Assembly: GCF_009863025.1 (NCBI RefSeq)
Contig: NZ_WWIR01000223.1
Location: forward strand, 1 to 36,811
Source: Streptomyces sp. SID4985
GTDB lineage: Bacteria > Actinomycetota > Actinomycetes > Streptomycetales > Streptomycetaceae
Reading direction: 5' to 3'
DNA: 36,811 bases
Below the pieces are notes generated by a model. That model searched no databases and was not told the origin of the DNA. It was given only the letters and a program-made list of their open reading frames with translations. A program made the translations under genes and the position numbers. This document shows, piece after piece, positions 15,373 to 23,840 of the stretch; position 1 is the stretch's first letter; the number at the start of each line of letters is the position of its first letter.

Positions 15373-16146
15373 TCACGCGGAGGACTTGACGACGCTCCAG
15401 CCGCCGTCCACGAGGAGATGCGATCCGGTGATGTAGGAAGCCTCGCAGGAGCAGAGGAAGGCGATGGCGGCGGCCGCCTCCTCGGGGGTGCCGAAGCGGC
15501 CGGCGGCGGTCTCGGCGACGCTGCGCTCACGGTCGGCCTCGGAGACCCGGTCCCAGGCCGCGGTCAGGATCGGTCCGGGCAGGACGGCGTTGACGCGGAC
15601 CTCGGGCCCGTACTCGACGGCGAGCTGCCCGCAGAGGGAGAGCAGCGCGCCCTTGCTGGCCGCGTAGGCGGGGTGGCCGGGGATGCCCTTGTGCGCGTGG
15701 ACGGACGAGGTGAGGACCACGGCGCCCCGGCGTGCGCGCAGGTCGGGCAGGGCGGCGCGAAAGCCGAGGAAGCCGCCGGTGAGGTTGACGGCGAGCTGGC
15801 GCTGCCAGGACTCGGGGGTCAGCTCGTGGGCGGGGCGGACCTCGACGGTGTAGGCGCCCGAGACCAGGACGTCGACCGGTCCGAAAGCGTGGGCGGCGTC
15901 GATGACGCGGGTCCAGTCGTCCTCGGCGGAGACGTCGGCGTGGACGTAGACGGCCCGGGCGCCGTCCTTGGTGATGCGCTCGGCCACGGCCGCGCCCCGC
16001 TCGTCCGCGATGTCGGCGAGCACGACGGCGGCTCCCTCCTGTGCGAGGCGTTCGGCGGTGGCCGCTCCGATGCCGGAGGCGGCTCCGGTCACCACGGCGG
16101 TGAGGCCGGTGAAGCGTGCACCGTACCGTCGTGCGGTCTGGTCCAT
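15373..16146 (-). CDS. SDR oxidoreductase, probable sugar (galactose) 1-dehydrogenase
   Basis: 257 residues, ATG at 16146 with AAGGAG about 12 bases upstream. It is a classical SDR: VVTGAASGIGAATAERLA (NAD(P) binding), ADIADE after strand 2, VHADVS, a catalytic Ser in LTSSVHAH, and YAASKGAL (Tyr-x-x-x-Lys), ending ITGSHLLVDGGWSV. The usual NNAG motif is VSGAYT here, so the structural/catalytic Asn is missing. In context it is the only dehydrogenase and so the likely oxidiser of galactose to the lactone. That role is inferred: many SDRs are involved in sugar oxidation but substrate is not encoded in a simple motif. 45 bases separate it from the GH36 stop and 40 from the regulator. Confidence 0.85.
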   Translation of the reverse strand: MDQTARRYGARFTGLTAVVTGAASGIGAATAERLAQEGAAVVLADIADERGAAVAERITKDGARAVYVHADVSAEDDWTRVIDAAHAFGPVDVLVSGAYTVEVRPAHELTPESWQRQLAVNLTGGFLGFRAALPDLRARRGAVVLTSSVHAHKGIPGHPAYAASKGALLSLCGQLAVEYGPEVRVNAVLPGPILTAAWDRVSEADRERSVAETAAGRFGTPEEAAAAIAFLCSCEASYITGSHLLVDGGWSVVKSSA

Positions 16147-16191
16147 CGTGGGGTTCGGCTCCTTCGTGAGTGGTGGGTCGGGCCGGTGCGG

Positions 16192-18309
16192 CTATCGGCG
16201 GGTCAGTACGACGAGTTGGGCGTCGTGGTCGGCGGTCCAGGCGAACGGCAGGCCGTAGTGCAGCAGGTGGGCGCCGCTGTATGCGGTGCCGGTGTCCTCG
16301 TCGTCGTACACGGCGGCCGGGTCGAGTCCGCGCAGCCGGAGCCGGGCGGGGCGGCCTGGCACGAGCGGGGCGCCGTCGAGCACGCCGGTGCCGAACGCGG
16401 CGACGACGGTGCGCGGGCCGTCGGCCTCGGTGTACTGGACGCCGCAGACCGGGTCCTCGGGGGTGCCGAGCAGGCGGGCCTCGCCGTGGTGGACGACGTC
16501 GCGGATCTCCTTGTAGCGGGCGATCCAGCGGGCGGCCCCGGCGCGCTGCTCCTGGGTCCAGGAGCGCAGGTCGGCGCCGACGCCGAGGACGCCGCACATC
16601 GCCAGCACGAACCGGAAGGCGAGCGAGCGGGGACGCGGGTCGAACACGCCGGGCGCGTCGGTGACCCAGGAGCTCATCATGTGCGGGGCGTGGGCGTGCA
16701 GGAAGCCGTACTGGACGGCGAGCCGGTCCAGGGGCGCGGTGTTGTCGCTCGGCCAGACCACGTCGGTGCGGGCGAGGGTGGCGTGCTCGACGCGTCCGCC
16801 GCCGCCCGCGCAGCCCTCGACGGTGACGTGCGGGTGGGCGGCACGCAGGTGGTCCAGGACACGGAGGTAGCCGGTGACGTGCTCGGCGTCCAGGTCGAGC
16901 CGGTCGGCGGGTCCGGCGACGGGGCGGCCACGTTCGGTGGGCGGCCGGTTCATGTCCCACTTGAGGTACTCGATCGGGTACTCGGTGAGCAGCCGGTCGA
17001 AGGTGCCGATCACGAAGTCCTGTACGTCGGTGCGGCCGAGGTCGAGCAGGAGCTGGTTGCGCACCAGGCGGCCGGGGCGGTTTTCAACTCGATAGACCCA
17101 GTCGGGGTGTTGGGCGTACAGGCGGCTGTCCGGGCTGACCGCCTCCGGCTCGACCCACAGGCCGAAGCCGAGTCCGAGGGCGCGCACGTCCTCCACGAAC
17201 CGGCCGAAGCCTTGTGGGAATTGGGCCGGGTCGGGATACCAGTCGCCGAGGCCGCCGGTGTCGTCGGCGCGGCCGGTGAACCAGCCGTCGTCGACGACGA
17301 ACAGTTCGGCGCCGATCTCGGCGGCCGCCTTGGCGAGTTCGAGCTGACCGGCCGCGTCGACGTCGAAGCCGGTCGCCTCCCAGGAGTTGTAGAGGACCTT
17401 GCGGATGCGGTGCAGCCGCTCGCCGCTCAGGTGCCGCTCGTAGCGGTGCCAGACGCGGGCCAGGCCGTCGAGTCCTTCGGGGCTGAACGCGCAGGCCAGG
17501 CGTGGGGTGGTGAGGGTCTCGCCGGGCCGCAGGACGACGGCGCCCTCGTGCGGGACACGCCCGGCACGGACGCGGACGGCGCCGCCGGGTTCGGCCTCGG
17601 CGGTGATGTGCCAGTTGCCGGGCCACTCCAGGGCGATGCCATAGGTGGGGGCGGTGCCGTCGTCGGGCAGGGCCGCGTCCTGGACGGCGAGCCAGGGCGC
17701 GTAGGCGTGGCCCGCCACGCCCTGGGCGCTGCCCATGGTGAACGTGCCGCGCTTCAGGTGGAGTTGGGTGTGGGTGAACTCCTGCGACCACTGTCCGGTG
17801 AGGTAGGTGAGGCGGGCGCCGCCGGTGACGGGCACGTTGATCGCGCCCGAGTCGAGGCGTTCCAGGCGGAGTTCGGTGTCGCCGGTGCAGGTCAGCTCGG
17901 TCCAGCGGAGGATGATGTCGGTGCCGGGCACCGTGGCGTAGTGCAGGGTGGTGCGCAGTCCGGCGATGTCGTCGGTGAACGTCAACCGCAGCCCGTCCGC
18001 GTCCTGTTGGGCACCGGAGAACCGCCACCACACACCACGCTCGTACCCCGAGTGACCCAAGTGCCCCGAGTGCCCGACGACGAGGTCCGCCCCGGTGAAC
18101 GGCCGCTGTCCCTGCGGCAGATACTCGGCGGGGGCAACGTCGGCCGGGGTGATGAAGTGCGTACGCCGGGACCAGTCGAGAGCGGACGGCCCGTTCTCCA
18201 CGCCCACGGGACCCCAGGCGTCGAGTTCCGCCCAGGGGCCGAGCGGGGATAGCCGCACCGTGTAACTGGTGTGCTCCGTACGGAGGGTCCAGCGTTCGCA
18301 GGAGGTCAT
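16192..18309 (-). CDS. GH36 alpha-galactosidase (cytoplasmic)
   Basis: 705 residues from ATG at 18309, coupled to the upstream permease (ATGA). No signal peptide. An N-terminal beta-supersandwich (about 1-310) is followed by a TIM barrel. Key residues are the nucleophile Asp452 in YLKWDMNRP and the acid/base Asp522 in VVWPSDNTAPLDR, the diagnostic D-x2-D-x3-R-like GH36 stretch. LFVVDDGWF, FGLWVEPEAVSPDS and EGCAGGGGR also match. Length fits GH36 (about 700-740). It should hydrolyse imported alpha-galactosides such as melibiose or raffinose-type sugars in the cytoplasm, in step with the ABC importer encoded immediately upstream. Confidence 0.93.
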   Translation of the reverse strand: MTSCERWTLRTEHTSYTVRLSPLGPWAELDAWGPVGVENGPSALDWSRRTHFITPADVAPAEYLPQGQRPFTGADLVVGHSGHLGHSGYERGVWWRFSGAQQDADGLRLTFTDDIAGLRTTLHYATVPGTDIILRWTELTCTGDTELRLERLDSGAINVPVTGGARLTYLTGQWSQEFTHTQLHLKRGTFTMGSAQGVAGHAYAPWLAVQDAALPDDGTAPTYGIALEWPGNWHITAEAEPGGAVRVRAGRVPHEGAVVLRPGETLTTPRLACAFSPEGLDGLARVWHRYERHLSGERLHRIRKVLYNSWEATGFDVDAAGQLELAKAAAEIGAELFVVDDGWFTGRADDTGGLGDWYPDPAQFPQGFGRFVEDVRALGLGFGLWVEPEAVSPDSRLYAQHPDWVYRVENRPGRLVRNQLLLDLGRTDVQDFVIGTFDRLLTEYPIEYLKWDMNRPPTERGRPVAGPADRLDLDAEHVTGYLRVLDHLRAAHPHVTVEGCAGGGGRVEHATLARTDVVWPSDNTAPLDRLAVQYGFLHAHAPHMMSSWVTDAPGVFDPRPRSLAFRFVLAMCGVLGVGADLRSWTQEQRAGAARWIARYKEIRDVVHHGEARLLGTPEDPVCGVQYTEADGPRTVVAAFGTGVLDGAPLVPGRPARLRLRGLDPAAVYDDEDTGTAYSGAHLLHYGLPFAWTADHDAQLVVLTRR

Positions 18310-19154
18310 TTCACCGCTCCGAGGTTGAGGCCCGCCACGAAGTGGCGCTGGAACCTGAGGAACACGGCCACCGTGGGGGCGGCGGCGATGACGGAACCGG
18401 CCGCGATCACGTTCCACATGGAGACGTACTGCCCTTGTAGGCCGATGAGGGCGGCCGTGACGGGCATCTTCGTGTCGCTGCGCAGGACGGTGATGGCCCA
18501 GAGCAGGTCGTTGAAGACCCAGGTGAAGGCGAGCGCGCCCAGGGCGGCGAGTGCGGGGCGGGCGAGCGGAAGGATGATCCGCCAGAAGATCTGCCAGGGT
18601 CCCGCGCCGTCGACGACGGCCGCCTGCTGGATCTCGTTCGGGATCGCCCGCATGAAGCCGTGCAGGACGAAGACGTAGAAGCCGACGCCGAAGCCGATCT
18701 GCACGCCGATCAGGGCGGGCAGGGTGTCGTAGACGCCCATGATCTCGCTGAGCTTGGAGACCGGGATGAGCAGGATCTGCGGGGGCAGCAGGTTGCCGCC
18801 GAGCATGACGAGCAACAGGGTGCGGCGCAGTGGCAGTTCATAGCGGCTGAGGGCGAACGCGGCCATGGCGGCGAGCGCGAGGGTGATCAGTACGCAGGGG
18901 ACGGTGACGATCAGGCTGTTGATCAGGGCGCGTTGCTGGCCGCCGTCCACCCATGCCTGGCGGAAGTTGCCGAGGGTGAAGGAGTGCGGCAGGCTGCCGA
19001 GCCCATGGGCGGCGATGTCGTCGAACGAGCGCAGACTGGTGACCAGGACCAGGGCGATGGGCGCCAGCCAGAGCACGGACAGCGCTCCGGCGCCGAGGTG
19101 GAATCCGGCGGTCGCGGCCCGTCTGCGCCTCAGGGCAGTGGAGTTGGCGGACAT
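18306..19154 (-). CDS. ABC sugar transporter permease (MalG-like)
   Basis: 282 residues, ATG at 19154, sharing one base with the previous stop (TGATG). About six membrane segments. The first is after the basic N-terminus (HLGAGALSVLWLAPIALVLV). The cytoplasmic EAA loop reads QQAAVVDGAGPWQIFWRIILPLARP, shortened here to its core AAVVDGAG...ILPLARP. The protein ends with the usual MalG-type tail QRHFVAGLNLGAVK. It partners the permease at 19154-20095 and the lipoprotein at 20097-21386. No ATPase is encoded in the window; Streptomyces commonly use a shared MsiK-type ATPase for such importers. Confidence 0.93.
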   Translation of the reverse strand: MSANSTALRRRRAATAGFHLGAGALSVLWLAPIALVLVTSLRSFDDIAAHGLGSLPHSFTLGNFRQAWVDGGQQRALINSLIVTVPCVLITLALAAMAAFALSRYELPLRRTLLLVMLGGNLLPPQILLIPVSKLSEIMGVYDTLPALIGVQIGFGVGFYVFVLHGFMRAIPNEIQQAAVVDGAGPWQIFWRIILPLARPALAALGALAFTWVFNDLLWAITVLRSDTKMPVTAALIGLQGQYVSMWNVIAAGSVIAAAPTVAVFLRFQRHFVAGLNLGAVK

Positions 19155-20095
19155 CAGTCGGCCTCCCGGAAGGCGCGGACGAGGTAGGAGCAGATGACGC
19201 CGAAGGCCAGTACGAAGATGACGACGGCCAGGGCGGAGCCGTAGCCGAGCCGCAGGGACTGGAAGGCGGTGGAGTACATGTAGGTGCTGAGCAGTTCGGA
19301 CGTGTGGTACGGGCCGCCTCGGGTGAGCGACCAGACGACGTCGAAGGAGCGCAGCGAGTCGATGACGATGACGGACAGCACGACGGCGTTGACACCGCGC
19401 AGTTGAGGGAGCGTCACGTGCCGGAAGCGCTGCCAGCGTCCGGCGCCGTCCATCCTGGCCGCCTCGTACAGCGAGGGGTCGATGCCCTTGAGGCCGGCCA
19501 GGTAGAGCACCATCACGTAGCCGATCTGGCGCCACAGGGCGGGGACGATCACCGCGTAGAGGGCGGTGTCCTGGTCGGCGAGCCAGGCGTGGCGCAGGCT
19601 GCCGAGGCCGAGGCTCTGAAGCAGCTGGTTGAGTACGCCGTCGGGCTGGTAGATCGCCTGCCAGACGAGGGCGGTCGCCACGAGGGAGAAGACGACGGGG
19701 AGGAAGAGGGCGGCGCGGTAGAAGCCGACGCCTCGGCGTTCCTGTTGGAGCAGCAGGGCCGTGCCGAGGCCGAGGAGCGCGGACAGCCCGCCGAACAGCA
19801 CCAGCCAGAGCACGGTGTCGAGGGCGGCGGTGCGGAAGACCTCGTCGTGCGCCATCTCCTGGAAGTTGCCGAGGCCGACGAACCGGGGTGGGGAGACGCC
19901 GTCCCAGGAGGTGAGGGCGAGGTAGAAGCCCTGGAGGGCGGGCCAGAACACCCACAGGGCCTCGGCGAGCAGCGGTATCAGGACGAACGCGAGGACGAGC
20001 GGCGGGGTACGGCGGACGGGCCCCCGGCCGCGCCTGCCGCCGTCGGACGGCGTGGTGGCCGGGGTTTTGCGCGCGGTGGTCGTGAGGACTGCCAC
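19154..20095 (-). CDS. ABC sugar transporter permease (MalF-like)
   Basis: 313 residues from GTG at 20095. A GTG nine bases earlier (20104) is open too but lies inside the only Shine-Dalgarno (GGAG, 20104-20107), whereas GGAG is 8 bases before 20095. The start is also one base after the binding-protein stop. A basic N-terminus is followed by about six membrane segments. The first is PPLVLAFVLIPLLAEALWVFW in shortened form, and the EAA-type loop is YEAARMDGAGRWQRFRHVTLP. It forms the translocation pore with the MalG-like partner. Confidence 0.92.
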   Translation of the reverse strand: MAVLTTTARKTPATTPSDGGRRGRGPVRRTPPLVLAFVLIPLLAEALWVFWPALQGFYLALTSWDGVSPPRFVGLGNFQEMAHDEVFRTAALDTVLWLVLFGGLSALLGLGTALLLQQERRGVGFYRAALFLPVVFSLVATALVWQAIYQPDGVLNQLLQSLGLGSLRHAWLADQDTALYAVIVPALWRQIGYVMVLYLAGLKGIDPSLYEAARMDGAGRWQRFRHVTLPQLRGVNAVVLSVIVIDSLRSFDVVWSLTRGGPYHTSELLSTYMYSTAFQSLRLGYGSALAVVIFVLAFGVICSYLVRAFREAD

Positions 20096-20096
20096 C

Positions 20097-21386
20097 TCAG
20101 GCACTCCAGATCTTCGCGGCGTCGCGCTGCCAGTCGGTGAGGATGGAGCCGACGCTCTTGGGCTGGGCGATGAACTTGGTCAGCGCGGTGTCCGCCGTCG
20201 GCTGGAGGGCGTCGCTGGAGTCGCGGTTGAAGAACTGCGTGAGCTCGGCGGCTGACTCGATGTGCGCGCGGCCCTTCTTCACCAGAGGCGTACCGGCGTC
20301 CTTGGCGTCGGGGTGGCAGGGCAGGACGGTGCCGGAGGAGCCCTTGATGTAGATCTCCTGGGCCTCGGCCGTGGCGAGGTACTTCATCAACTCGTCGACC
20401 TGCCGGGTACGTCCGCTGCGGGCGCTGGCGAAGTAGCCGTCGGTGGGGGCCTCTTCGGCGAGCGGGACCTTGGGGTCGATGACGGGGAAGCGGAAGAAGT
20501 CGATGTCGTCGAGGGCGTCCTTGGGGGCGGCGTCGGCGAAGAAGGTGCCGATGAGCATCATGCCGCTGCGGCCGTTGAGCAGGGCGGTGGTGGCGTCCTG
20601 GAAGGCGACGGCGGTGCCGTCGGGGTCGAAGTACGGCAGCACTTCCTGCCAGCGGTCGAAGACCCGGCGCACCTCGGGGTCGTCGAAGCGGTGCTTTCCG
20701 GCGAGGAGTTCGCGGTGGTAACCGGCGCCGTTGATACGGATGTCGAGGTAGTCGAACCACGCGGACGCGACCCAGGCGGTGTTGCCTCCGGCGCCGAGGC
20801 CGATCGGGGCGACGCCCTTGGACTTGAGGGTGTCGCACAGGTCCAGGAACTCGTCCCAGGTCCTGGGCTCGCGCACGCCCCACTTGGCGAAGTTCGACTT
20901 CCGGTAGAACATGCCCCACCAGTAGTAGGTGGAGGGCACGAACACCTTCTTGCCGGAGCCGGCGGTGCACAGCGAGTTCAGCGCCTTGGAGTAGCGCTTG
21001 AGGTCGGGCGAGGAGGCCCAGACGTCGTCGAGGCCGAGGAGCAGGTCCTTCCTGGCGTAGGCGTCCGCGACCGATCCGGGGTACCAGGTGTACACGTCCG
21101 GCGGGTTGGCGGACGTGAGGTACGTCGGGAGCTGGGTGCGGAAGGTCTCGGCGGCGACGGTGTTGAGGCTGACGCGCCCGGTTCCCTTCTTGGCGTAGGC
21201 GGCGGCCAGGTCCTCCATCGCGGCCTTGGCCTGCGGCGCCGAGAGGTTCGACTGGAGGGTCACCGGGCCCGTGGAGGGGGACTTGGCGGAGGAGGACGAG
21301 GTGACACAGCCGCTGAGCAGAGCCGCCGCCCCGGTGGCGCCGAGTCCGGCGAGGAGTCCGCGGCGACTGGGCTGAAGGTTCGTCAT
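20097..21386 (-). CDS. Sugar-binding lipoprotein of the ABC importer
   Basis: 429 residues, ATG at 21386 with AGGGAG 8 bases upstream. The signal peptide has an RRGLL twin-arginine-like n-region and a lipobox ALLSGC with Cys27 as lipid anchor, followed by a Ser-rich linker. It has the solute-binding family 1 layout: VTLQSNLS strand, PPDVYTWYPG, KKVFVPSTYYWWGMFYRK hinge, AFQDATTALLNGRSGMML, and LMKYLATAEAQEIYI. Trp and Tyr residues around 130-150 are likely sugar stackers. It would capture oligosaccharides released by the secreted GH27 enzyme. It is the first gene of the eleven-gene minus-strand cluster. Confidence 0.92.
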   Translation of the reverse strand: MTNLQPSRRGLLAGLGATGAAALLSGCVTSSSSAKSPSTGPVTLQSNLSAPQAKAAMEDLAAAYAKKGTGRVSLNTVAAETFRTQLPTYLTSANPPDVYTWYPGSVADAYARKDLLLGLDDVWASSPDLKRYSKALNSLCTAGSGKKVFVPSTYYWWGMFYRKSNFAKWGVREPRTWDEFLDLCDTLKSKGVAPIGLGAGGNTAWVASAWFDYLDIRINGAGYHRELLAGKHRFDDPEVRRVFDRWQEVLPYFDPDGTAVAFQDATTALLNGRSGMMLIGTFFADAAPKDALDDIDFFRFPVIDPKVPLAEEAPTDGYFASARSGRTRQVDELMKYLATAEAQEIYIKGSSGTVLPCHPDAKDAGTPLVKKGRAHIESAAELTQFFNRDSSDALQPTADTALTKFIAQPKSVGSILTDWQRDAAKIWSA

Positions 21387-21473
21387 GAAGCGCTCCCTGT
21401 GGATTCACGCGACGGGGCCGGGCGGCCGGCGGGCCAGGACCGTGGGCCGGGGCAGCCCCGTCGCGGCGGATCA

Positions 21474-21519
21474 AGGTTCGCGTGGTGCCCGCACCACGTC
21501 AAGATTAATTACTAATTTA
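21474..21519 (-). promoter_or_regulatory. Promoter/operator region of the importer operon
   Basis: On the minus strand an AT-rich block (21498-21519) leads into TTGACG (21502-21497), a 17-base spacer and GAACCT (21479-21474) as a weak -10. The AT block contains AATTACTAATT, an inverted repeat with one central base. The spacer is almost wholly occupied by a palindrome (21481-21498, arms CGTGGTGC/GCACCACG). The block also covers the stop codon of the GH27 gene. The same block occurs before GH27 (23787-23809). Confidence 0.5.
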
Positions 21520-23661
21520 TTTGAACTGGCTGCGGTGGACGGTGCCGTCGACCCCGCGGTACACCGCGTCGACCGTGCCGTCCGCGCCCGCGACAACGCC
21601 GAGCGAACCGTCGAACGCGGCGCTCGGGAACTCCTCGCGCTTGCTCCAGCCCTGCCAGGCACCGGTGTCGTACCGCTGCTGCCAGAGCGTGTAGTCACCG
21701 GCGCGGGCGTAGAGCAGCACACGGTCGCCGGAGGCGACGAGCGTGGGGCTGCCGCTGACCGTGCCGCCGAGGGAGGTCCAGTCGGACCACTCGCCGTCCG
21801 CCGAGCGGCTGCGAGTCCGGATGTCGTCGGCGGCGGAGCGCACGGCGACGTGGACACCGCCCTCGGCGTCGACGACCGCCGACGGCCTGCCGTACGCCGG
21901 GCGGTCACCGGGCGTGCCGAGCGAGGTCCAGCCGGTGCTCGCCCCGCGCTGGACGATCCGGCCGTCCGCGTCCGTGGCGAACAGCGTCCAGTGCCCGGGG
22001 TCGGTGAAGGCGACACCTGGGGCGTCGGCCACCCGGCCGCCCAGGCTCTGCCAGCCGCTCCAGCGGCCTCCGGTGTAGGCGCGCCGGTAGACACGGGAGT
22101 CGGCGCCGCGCACGAAGACGTCGATCCGGCCGTCGGCCGAGGCGTGGGCGGAGGGCTGGCCGAGGATGCCGCCGCGAACCGGGCCGCCGAGGTCGAGGAC
22201 GCGCTCGCCGCCCCTGCCGTCGGAGCTCTGCTGGAGCAGGGTGCCGCGCGGGCCGCGCACGAACGTGTCGAGCGTGGCACCGGTGCGGACGGCGGCCGGA
22301 CTCGCGGTGGCGGGCAGGCCCAGCCGCGTGCCGGGCAGCGCGTCGCCACCGGTGAGCCGGAGGAAGGCCGTGCCATGCGCGGGGACCGTGACGGTGTACG
22401 ACCCGGTGTGCGTGCCCCGGTCGGCGCGGGCGCGCAGGTCGCGGACCTCGACCCGGCCGCCGAGGGCGGTGTCGGCGAACCTGACGGTGCGCTCGGCCGC
22501 CTGGCCGGAGCGGTTGAGCAGGACGACCGCGCGGCGGCCGTGCCCGGAGAGGACCTTGCTGTACACGTCGCCGGTCGCGTCGGTGGCCACCCGGACGCCC
22601 TGGACGCCCAGGCGGTCCTGGTCGACGCCGATGATCTCGGGGTTGCGCAGGACGGCGAGCATCGACGGCGACAGCGTGCGCGGGTCGGAGCCGAGGACCA
22701 GCGGGGAGGCCGTCTCCGCCCACATGACGAACTGGGTGGTCGACTCCTCCTCGGTCAGCTCCAGGCTCCCGTCCGCCATGCGGCGCGTCGGGATCAGGTA
22801 GTCGGGGTCGTTGTAGTGGCCGGGGCCCTGGGCCTCCGGGTGCCAGGCGTTGGCGTCCATGTTGCGCAGGACGTTGGGCCACTGGCCGGGGCTCGGGGTG
22901 CCCCAGGCGATGTCGGTGCCGGTGCGCCAGGAGTCCGCGACGGTCGGCGCGTAGGCGTAGGTGTTGTGGGCGTCCTGCTCGGGCGTGTGCGGCAGGCCCC
23001 AGTCGTCGGTGAGCGGGTTGCAGAGGTTCAAGAGCATCTTGCGGCCGGACTTGGCGACCGCGTCGCTGAACTCCTTGAAGGCGGTGCCCGGATCGAGCTT
23101 CTCGGAGATGCCGCACAGGAAGTCGACCTTGACGGCGTCGACCTTCCACGCGGCGAACTGCCTGGCGTCCTGCTCGTAGTGGCCCCGGCTGCCGAGGTCG
23201 CAGCTCTTGCCGCCGTCGTAGGTACCGGCGTCGGTGTAGATCCCGGCCCGCAGGCCGCGCTGGTGCAGAGAGGAGACGAGGGCCGGGATGCCGGACGGGA
23301 AGCGCTCGGGGTTCGCGGTCAGCCGCCCCCGCGCGTCGCGGGGGACGTCGGCCTGCCAGCCGCCGTCGAGCCACACGATGTCGTAACCGCTGTCCCGCAG
23401 ACCGCTGTTGACCAGCTTGTCCGCGACGGAGCGCACCTCCTTCTCGGTGGGCGCGCCGAGGCCGTAATAGGTGTTCCAGCCCATGTAGGGCGTGGGGGCG
23501 AGACCGCTGTCGTAGTAGTCCGGCGCGCCCTGGTCCACGCCCTCAGCCGCGTGGGCGGAGGGCGTCATGGTGGCGGCCAGGGCCACCGCGCTCGCCGCGG
23601 CGAGCGTGGTCCGGGCGAACCGGACACGGCGGGGATCGGGTACGGGCGGGCGTGAAGTCAC
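21517..23661 (-). CDS. Secreted GH27 alpha-galactosidase with C-terminal lectin-like propeller
   Basis: 714 residues from GTG at 23661, preceded by GGGAGAGG. A Sec-type signal (RRVRFARTTLAAASAVALAA..., Ala-His-Ala cleavage near residue 39) is present. The GH27 barrel begins LAPTPYMGWNTYYGLGAP. It has IVWLDGGWQ, the nucleophile Asp180 in VDAVKVDFLCG, and an acid/base candidate in SWRTGTDIAWG, then WAETASPLVLGSD and the C-terminal antiparallel beta domain to about residue 430. The final ~280 residues contain recurring W-x-G-W-x-SLGG units (WSGWQSLGG, WSDWTSLGG, WQGWSK), as in phage-lysin-lectin-like (PLL) propellers, which may bind sugars. It would trim galactose from polymers outside the cell, feeding the adjacent importer. 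Confidence 0.9.
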   Translation of the reverse strand: MTSRPPVPDPRRVRFARTTLAAASAVALAATMTPSAHAAEGVDQGAPDYYDSGLAPTPYMGWNTYYGLGAPTEKEVRSVADKLVNSGLRDSGYDIVWLDGGWQADVPRDARGRLTANPERFPSGIPALVSSLHQRGLRAGIYTDAGTYDGGKSCDLGSRGHYEQDARQFAAWKVDAVKVDFLCGISEKLDPGTAFKEFSDAVAKSGRKMLLNLCNPLTDDWGLPHTPEQDAHNTYAYAPTVADSWRTGTDIAWGTPSPGQWPNVLRNMDANAWHPEAQGPGHYNDPDYLIPTRRMADGSLELTEEESTTQFVMWAETASPLVLGSDPRTLSPSMLAVLRNPEIIGVDQDRLGVQGVRVATDATGDVYSKVLSGHGRRAVVLLNRSGQAAERTVRFADTALGGRVEVRDLRARADRGTHTGSYTVTVPAHGTAFLRLTGGDALPGTRLGLPATASPAAVRTGATLDTFVRGPRGTLLQQSSDGRGGERVLDLGGPVRGGILGQPSAHASADGRIDVFVRGADSRVYRRAYTGGRWSGWQSLGGRVADAPGVAFTDPGHWTLFATDADGRIVQRGASTGWTSLGTPGDRPAYGRPSAVVDAEGGVHVAVRSAADDIRTRSRSADGEWSDWTSLGGTVSGSPTLVASGDRVLLYARAGDYTLWQQRYDTGAWQGWSKREEFPSAAFDGSLGVVAGADGTVDAVYRGVDGTVHRSQFK

Positions 23662-23763
23662 GTGCCTCTCCCAGAAGTTGGGAAGCGGGATGGGTGACGT
23701 GGAGGCGGACGCGCACCGGGGCGGCGGCGCACCGGAGCGGGGGCCCGCGGCGTCACGGCGACG

Positions 23764-23809
23764 ACTGTGGCGCCCGGCCGAAACGCTGTCAATATTTATT
23801 CCTAATTTA
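23764..23809 (-). promoter_or_regulatory. Promoter/operator region of the GH27 gene
   Basis: Minus strand: AT-rich block at 23788-23809 flowing into TTGACA (23792-23787), a 17-base spacer and CACAGT (23769-23764), a poor -10. The 22-base block agrees at 19 positions with that before the importer operon (21498-21519), including the -35 half GTCAA on the plus strand. This argues for a common regulator site. Confidence 0.5.
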
Positions 23810-23840
23810 AGAGAAACAAAGTCGAAGCGTGTCGGACGTC

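Noticed and set aside
15355..18252. A 965-residue plus-strand ORF
   Set aside because: It is antisense to the SDR and GH36 genes, has Val/Gly/Glu-rich shadow composition and no domain. The same applies to the long frames at 21385-23655 (plus) and 23902-27138 (minus).
20096..20104. GTG at 20104 as the MalF-like permease start
   Set aside because: It lies within the only Shine-Dalgarno sequence; GTG at 20095 is correctly spaced and directly follows the previous stop.
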